NCBI GenBank assembly: GCA_005765155.1
Contig: VCCP01000003.1
Span: 4,526,001-4,590,000 of the forward strand
Direction: 5' to 3'
Length of the DNA stretch: 64,000 nucleotides
Source of the DNA: Zelopaecilomyces penicillatus
Lineage: Eukaryota; Ascomycota; Sordariomycetes; Hypocreales; Pseudodiploosporaceae
Shown one piece after another: positions 58,869 to 64,000 of this stretch. The notes under the pieces are model-generated. The model was given only the letters and a program-made list of their open reading frames with translations. It did no database searches and was not told the DNA's origin. Numbering within the stretch: the stretch's first letter is position 1; each line of letters opens with the position of its first letter. The position numbers were made by a program, and so were the translations under genes.

Positions 58869-61800
58869 GTTGCCGGATGGCTATCGCCAGTTTTCGAGGC
58901 GACTCAACAAACGGCCTGCAAACGTGTTGTTGTGAGGTGCGAGGTTTTACCCAGTCCAAGATGGAGAAAGACAAAGAGAGACCCCTTATCTGAGATGGAG
59001 GGGGATCTCCACAAAGCAAATCGGCGCCGTAAGCCGTTTACTGTGCCAATTTTAGAGGACTCGTGGTGTTGCCGTCTGGTGCTGCAAACGAACAATGGGG
59101 AGAAGATGGGCGTGTGAAAGGCAAAAGCCAAGTATTCCCTGCTCCCACGGACAAAGAATCATGCAGTTGTCAACGGAAATTGTGTCATCCGCTTTTAATC
59201 GAGCAGCATGGCTCAGGTTTAAATCAGAGACAGAACGAGGCCTGAATGAGACTGGAATGAGACAAAGTGGAGGGGGGACGGCACCGAGACCAGGGAGCAA
59301 AGGGTGGAGGGAGATTTGATCTTAATAAAACGACCGAAAGCATCGGCCGGCCATCTCCCAGCCCGAATCGTTCGGCCAGATCTGCATGCAACACGCCGGA
59401 ATGACTGACAACCGCTTTTGTTCTGGTGGGTTGGTTGCTCCTATGAAAGTGGAGGGGAGCATTTTATGAATCGGGCGTCGGCAAGACGAAGCGCCGAACC
59501 TGCTGGCATAACTTTTGTCCTGTGCTCATACGTGTGTATTATTTCGTATGCAGCACCCAGTATGGACTAGATGCTACCATGCACACCGCGCATAATAATA
59601 AACAGCAAAAAAAAAAAAAAAGAGCGCTGATGCACCCCAACCCAAAGGTCCGAGCCCCCCCAGGCAGCATCTAGCCCGGTCATGGTCTAGCCTCCGGCTG
59701 CCCTTCCAGCAGTCGTCCAGCTGAAGCAAATGGAACCACTTGACAAGTTCCCAGCAGGTGCTACGGGTCTCGGACTGGTTACAGAACCCGAGAAAATAGA
59801 GTCTTGATGCGGCGCCGGTGCCGTGAGCCGGATTGAGTCATTCGCCTAGATGAACAGATGGTTTATGATGGTGTTGGAGGGAACTGCATTGCAATTGATT
59901 GGTCGCCTCGTTCTCGTTTTTTCTTTCCTGGTTGTCTCGGTTACAAAGTTTAACGCTGGTAACACCTTGGGTAATAATGGATGCAGCTTAACCATTGCGG
60001 CCGGGTCATACCTATCATGAGTTCCACTCGGTATTTCAAACTCAAACAGTCACTCAAAAAGTCGATGACGCCTTCACGTTACGTACGTACCAGGCCGGCT
60101 TTTGCCGCGTGCCTGTGTTCCATTTGACACGCTCCTTTGTTAGAGCCCAGGGTGTCATGCTGAGCTAGTGGCCAAGGTGGATAGCAAATCACTTATTAAA
60201 CGTGGCAAAAGACCCCCCCATACAAGGCAATAATAATAGTTGCTATCTTACATGCAATTACCCATTGCCGGACGATGGTTCTCTCCGGGCCCGCAAACCT
60301 CAAATCGAGTGCTGTGCAACATTCTCCGTGCCTGCAAATACAGTCAATAAAGCCTCTCTGGTACCTACCTACCTAGACATAGTGGAACAGAAAATGCAAT
60401 GTTTCGCCCTGATACTAATATGCACTAACAACAACAATCAAACCCTCAGACACTGCAAATATGCTTGTGCCCAAGCGAATTTAAATTTCTTGTGCTGCCT
60501 GCTAATAACACCGACTGGCTCCGTAGCATAGGCAGATCGATATTGGCACAAAGGAATCGAGATAAGGAGATTAGATACTTGTGGTAACTACACCTAACTA
60601 ACATTGCTTGCTTATCACCCATCCCACACGGGATAAGTCAAGAGCCCGCATCAACATTTCGGATACTAGAACAAACCCATCCCATATCAACGTCATTGTC
60701 ACTTCTTCCAGCATCTTTCTTCTTCTTCTTCTTCAAATCCTTCAAATTCTTCTTCCATCTTGTTGTGCCCATGCTTGTCATTTCTGAGTCATGCGCACTA
60801 AGACCCGGATTTAGGATTTAAGGTAACGAACGAAGCAACAGGTGATAGGGCTTTCAATAACACGGTTTCGCTGGTCGGTGAGCCCAATTCAATCAGGCCA
60901 CCAATCCACCAAACAATATGCAAAATGGAGGCTTTCCCCCCTCCCCACACCACCGCCGCCCCGAAATGGCCCCCGAAGCCCCTGTCAGACAGGATACGAA
61001 TCTCTCTCTTTTACTCTAGAGTTCGCGGGTCTGTGCTCACATGGGCGCGCCAGTAACGGAGTACGCGTATTTGCGGGTTTCCTGAAACGGGTTGAACAGG
61101 TGATAATAACTATAGGAAGATGGAACTATATAAATAAATACGCGTACTGTACAGTCCTACTAGGTCATGACGCTGTTAGGAATAATGCGGGATATTACAC
61201 AGTGGATTGGTTATTATTTAGAGTACCATACCTACTCCGAGCTAGAAATCTAAGATCTAATCACAGGATCATCTAAAAGATCACCTAAAAGATTACCTAC
61301 TTTATCGTAGCCGCGTGCCGCTTTGCATGCATGCATAAAATCAAAACTGCCAAATAAGACGTCAGCGAAAGATAAAAAGCCACATATCAGGATTGCATGT
61401 TGTGCTCGGAACCGACCCATCCGTTGACATGCCAGCCCACACACAAAGTACTTACCGTCCACCACTCCGCAATTACCACATTAAGCTTACCTGCCTACTC
61501 TCGCCACCTTATAGGGGTTTCTTTCAAGAGGTAGTAAGAGATGGTCATAAGAGGTGGAAGTATTAGGCTAGGGTAGGTGCTGTTATCATTTTTCCAGAGC
61601 CTTCTTATCAGAGCTCTTATAAAAGACTCACCAAAACAATACCCCAACCAGCAAAACACATGAAAGTTTCTTTTGGCCACGTTGTACTGTACCTAAAAAC
61701 AGGTGACCCTGATCTCGCTTCCGCCCGTCTGTTCAGGTCTCGGCCGATAGCCGTTAATGCAACCTACCGTGTTGTACTGCCAAAAACAAGAAAATTATGG

Positions 61801-62198
61801 CTCGCCGCCAAGGACGGGACAGAACGACAGGGATAGAAAAAAAGGGGCAACACCATTCACTAATCCAATACAGCGAAACTTGGGAGAGAATGCCTGTTTT
61901 AGGCCTTGAATTAATACTCCGTTTGCCATATTTTTAATATCAATTGGTTTGTTTTCCGGAATGATACCTATGGATAGTTCCGTCTCTCATCTCCCACTGC
62001 AAAAAGGAGATAGCTAGCGTTGAGCCCCCTTTGTAAACCCCCCCCCCTGGACTGAAAAAAGTATCCAAGAATTAAGAAAACAAACAAAACCCCGTGCTTA
62101 CCTACATGCTAAGATAGGCCTACTACATATATAAGCCATTCGACTTGATCCTCGTTCCATAATGTAACCATATCCCATGCAAAATATAACCCCCTTCT
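58869..62198. other. Intergenic region, 3.3 kb
   Basis: Begins with the promoter and leader of the ABC transporter and ends with the 3' flank of AVL9. It contains a 15-A run near 59607-59621, a TCT run near 60718-60734, a TACCTACCTACCTAG tract near 60362-60376 and two imperfect 12-bp repeats (GATCACCTAAAA type) at 61267-61290. The ORFs here show no domain. Confidence 0.6.
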
Positions 62199-64000
62199 TT
62201 AACATGTGCTATCCGGTCTTTGCTTTGCCCCTATAAGATTCTCCGTTTGAAATCCATCATTATTTGTATTTGGCCCATGCCCATTCTGAGTTGCTCTTCT
62301 GGCTGGCCTCTTCTCGGTAAGGGGTGTGTTGTCGGCAACAGAGGACGCCGTATCAGGCCGGTCACTGCTGTCTCCTGACAAGATGCTTTCGCTAAAGCTC
62401 GCCTGCGTATGTGGTCGTGATGTTCTATCATTCTCCTCGGACGACATAGTCCTAGAGCTGGGCGGGCTTATCATCTGATAATCTCTATCAATGGGGCTAG
62501 TAGGCATCGAGGTCGTATTTTCAGACTTCTGCTTTCTGCCCCAGCCGGCACCCCATCCACCCGTTTTACGCTTCTCACCAGCCCAGGTCGCCCAGCTAGA
62601 CATGTAAGCCCCCGCCCTAGATTGCACAGTCTGCTGGGCCGGGTAGGTGCCGTTGTTATTACTATTCTGACCCTGGCCCTGGGCCGCCGCCTCCTCCGCC
62701 CGTCGCCGTTGCGCCTCTCGTAAATATTCCATGTCAGAGTATAGTTTATTGAGCATCGTTGACGCCTTCTCCCGACCAGCCGCCAAGTTTCGTCCAAGAA
62801 TGTCACGACCCTGAGCTAAGCGCTCGTCAATATGTAGCTCTTTGACTTGATCTGCTATGCGCCGTTGCACATCATCTATTGTTAACCCACCAGCGCAGGG
62901 ATGTCTCGGTTCGGATACAGCAAAAAGATTTGTATCGGTGTGAGAGTCCCACATTCGGTAGTTCTCGGTAAGCATCCAGGCCTCGACCCATTCTAGACCG
63001 AAATCTAGGGCTGGGTCACCTTCAGCTGAGGCGTAAATACCTGGAGCATTGGCTGTGACGTAATTGTGATATTTGACGGACGAAATCAGGCCTATCACAT
63101 AAGACTCAAATTGTGCCCTAATGAATTCCTCGCTCCCTGCATACTGCATTGTCTTGGGTATGCTGGGATTAGCATCATCCCACGTTTCATTGACTTCCTG
63201 TGTCAAGAAATCTATCCACCTTCGATCTGCCGCAGTCAGGGACAGGGCTGTTTTCAGCGAAGGTGAAGATATGTTGACAGTGTTATCATCGAGATTGATG
63301 AGGATATCGCTATATCGGTCTTTTTGCTGTAGAAGCAATGAGTTGGTGCTGCCGACAAGGTAAGACCTAGTGCCAACATCGGCGAGTATGTCAAGCTGCT
63401 GAAGCGGCGTGTAAGGTCCAAAGAAGCCTCCCTATATAAAACACTGTTAACTCAAGCCTCGATTATATCGTCGGAATGTTCACGTAATAACCTACCCTGC
63501 CGAATATCTGTAGTGGAAGCCCCATAAAAGTGAGTAATGAGTTGCGGTTGCTGCTCTGCAAGCTCGACGGCTGTGCAAGCTTTTTCTCGTAGCCATTGAG
63601 TTCGGGATCGGCGCAGTCTTGCAAATTACGTATGAGACCTGGTATTAAGGAGATGAGAGCGAATTGCACCATGCATAACCTATCGCATCGAGAGCCGAAA
63701 AAGAGCATCTAATAGAAACTTGGGTTAGAATTCTGTCTCATTTTTGTTGGTACGATGCGGAGGCAAAACCACAAACCTTGGGCTGAAGCAGACAACACTT
63801 CAACAAGACCAATGTCTGCCATTTAAATTCGTGAATAAGCTCTCGCAAGCTCATGCCCAGATACTGATCCCGCTGGGCCTCATCCTTATGTGCTCCCCTT
63901 GCCTTCTCATCAGCCAGGCTATCCTGAAACCTGCGCAAAATCTCGACATCGGTGAACTCGCGCTGCGCGAACCAAGCCTGCGTGACGATGCTCAACCTCT
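62199..64000 (-). CDS. AVL9: AVL9 homologue (late secretory pathway), 3' part
   Basis: Three visible exons (64000-63777, 63708-63496, 63431-62199; introns 68 and 64 bp, both phase 0) give about 555 residues; the 5' part is beyond the right edge. Diagnostic AVL9 segments cross the junctions: LRELIHEFKWQTLVLLK, QPK-MLFFGSRCDRLCMVQF with ALISLIPGLI, and FGR-GGFFGPYTPLQQLDILA with DVGTRSYLVGSTNSLLLQQK. A region predicted to be helical (REAQRRRAEEAAAQ) and a Ser/Thr/Asn-rich tail follow. AVL9 belongs to the DENN-related superfamily and in yeast works in exocytic vesicle formation from the Golgi. Later fungal AVL9 proteins have this same variable C-terminus. The stop at 62199-62201 is TAA. Confidence 0.93.

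Noticed and set aside
1..64000. Secondary-metabolite cluster suggested by a PaxU-like gene and an ABC transporter
   Set aside because: They are more than 50 kb apart at opposite ends, and no synthase, P450 or cluster regulator lies between them.

Overview
This window is nuclear DNA from a filamentous ascomycete (Pezizomycotina), most likely a sordariomycete and possibly in Hypocreales. The coding density is moderate. Introns are short (about 50-90 bp, one of 208 bp and two of 233-272 bp) with GT/AG ends, and the protein set is typical of this group. The intergenic DNA carries many TACCTA/TAGGTA-type tracts. I see no rRNA, convincing tRNA, CRISPR array, intact transposon or secondary-metabolite cluster. 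The order-level assignment is inference.

Layout. The first 12 kb hold the 3' end of a DUF829/TMEM53 (PaxU-like) protein, a small cysteine-rich protein and a triple-KH RNA-binding protein. They are separated by long gene-poor stretches, and a possible 65-residue Cys-rich protein lies at 11.0 kb. From 12.4 to 21 kb come a WDR48/Bun107-type WD40 deubiquitinase regulator (six exons), the mitochondrial S-adenosylmethionine carrier, a small predicted mitochondrial protein and a Ser/Pro-rich conserved protein with a long pyrimidine-rich leader. A 6.4-kb stretch with no convincing gene (21.05-27.44 kb) follows; it contains an 11-copy, 8-bp minisatellite. From 27.4 to 34.4 kb are a membrane-anchored alpha/beta hydrolase, cyclin C (Mediator kinase module), a divergently transcribed EF-hand (calcium-regulated) mitochondrial carrier, and a small secreted eight-cysteine protein. 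From 36.7 to 47.5 kb are a type II membrane protein with a DUF4097-like repetitive exterior domain, a BTB/POZ protein, a TilS-like PP-loop ATPase and a bZIP transcription factor. The last 17 kb hold a C2H2-like protein, a full-length ABCB (MDR/P-glycoprotein) transporter and the 3' part of an AVL9 (late secretory pathway) homologue that runs off the right edge.

The genes do not form one pathway. Loose themes are mitochondrial function (SAM carrier, EF-hand carrier, small predicted mitochondrial protein, probably the TilS-like protein) and the cell surface or secretory route (secreted Cys-rich protein, DUF4097-like protein, ABCB pump, AVL9). Most neighbours are housekeeping genes arranged in convergent or divergent pairs. 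Exon boundaries were worked out by hand from splice consensus, reading-phase agreement and family similarity. I found no clear new multi-gene system. The best leads are the secreted protein with a duplicated cysteine framework, a perfect 26-bp GC-rich palindrome, the TilS-like gene with two possible starts, and a four-codon upstream ORF whose stop overlaps the start codon of the EF-hand carrier.
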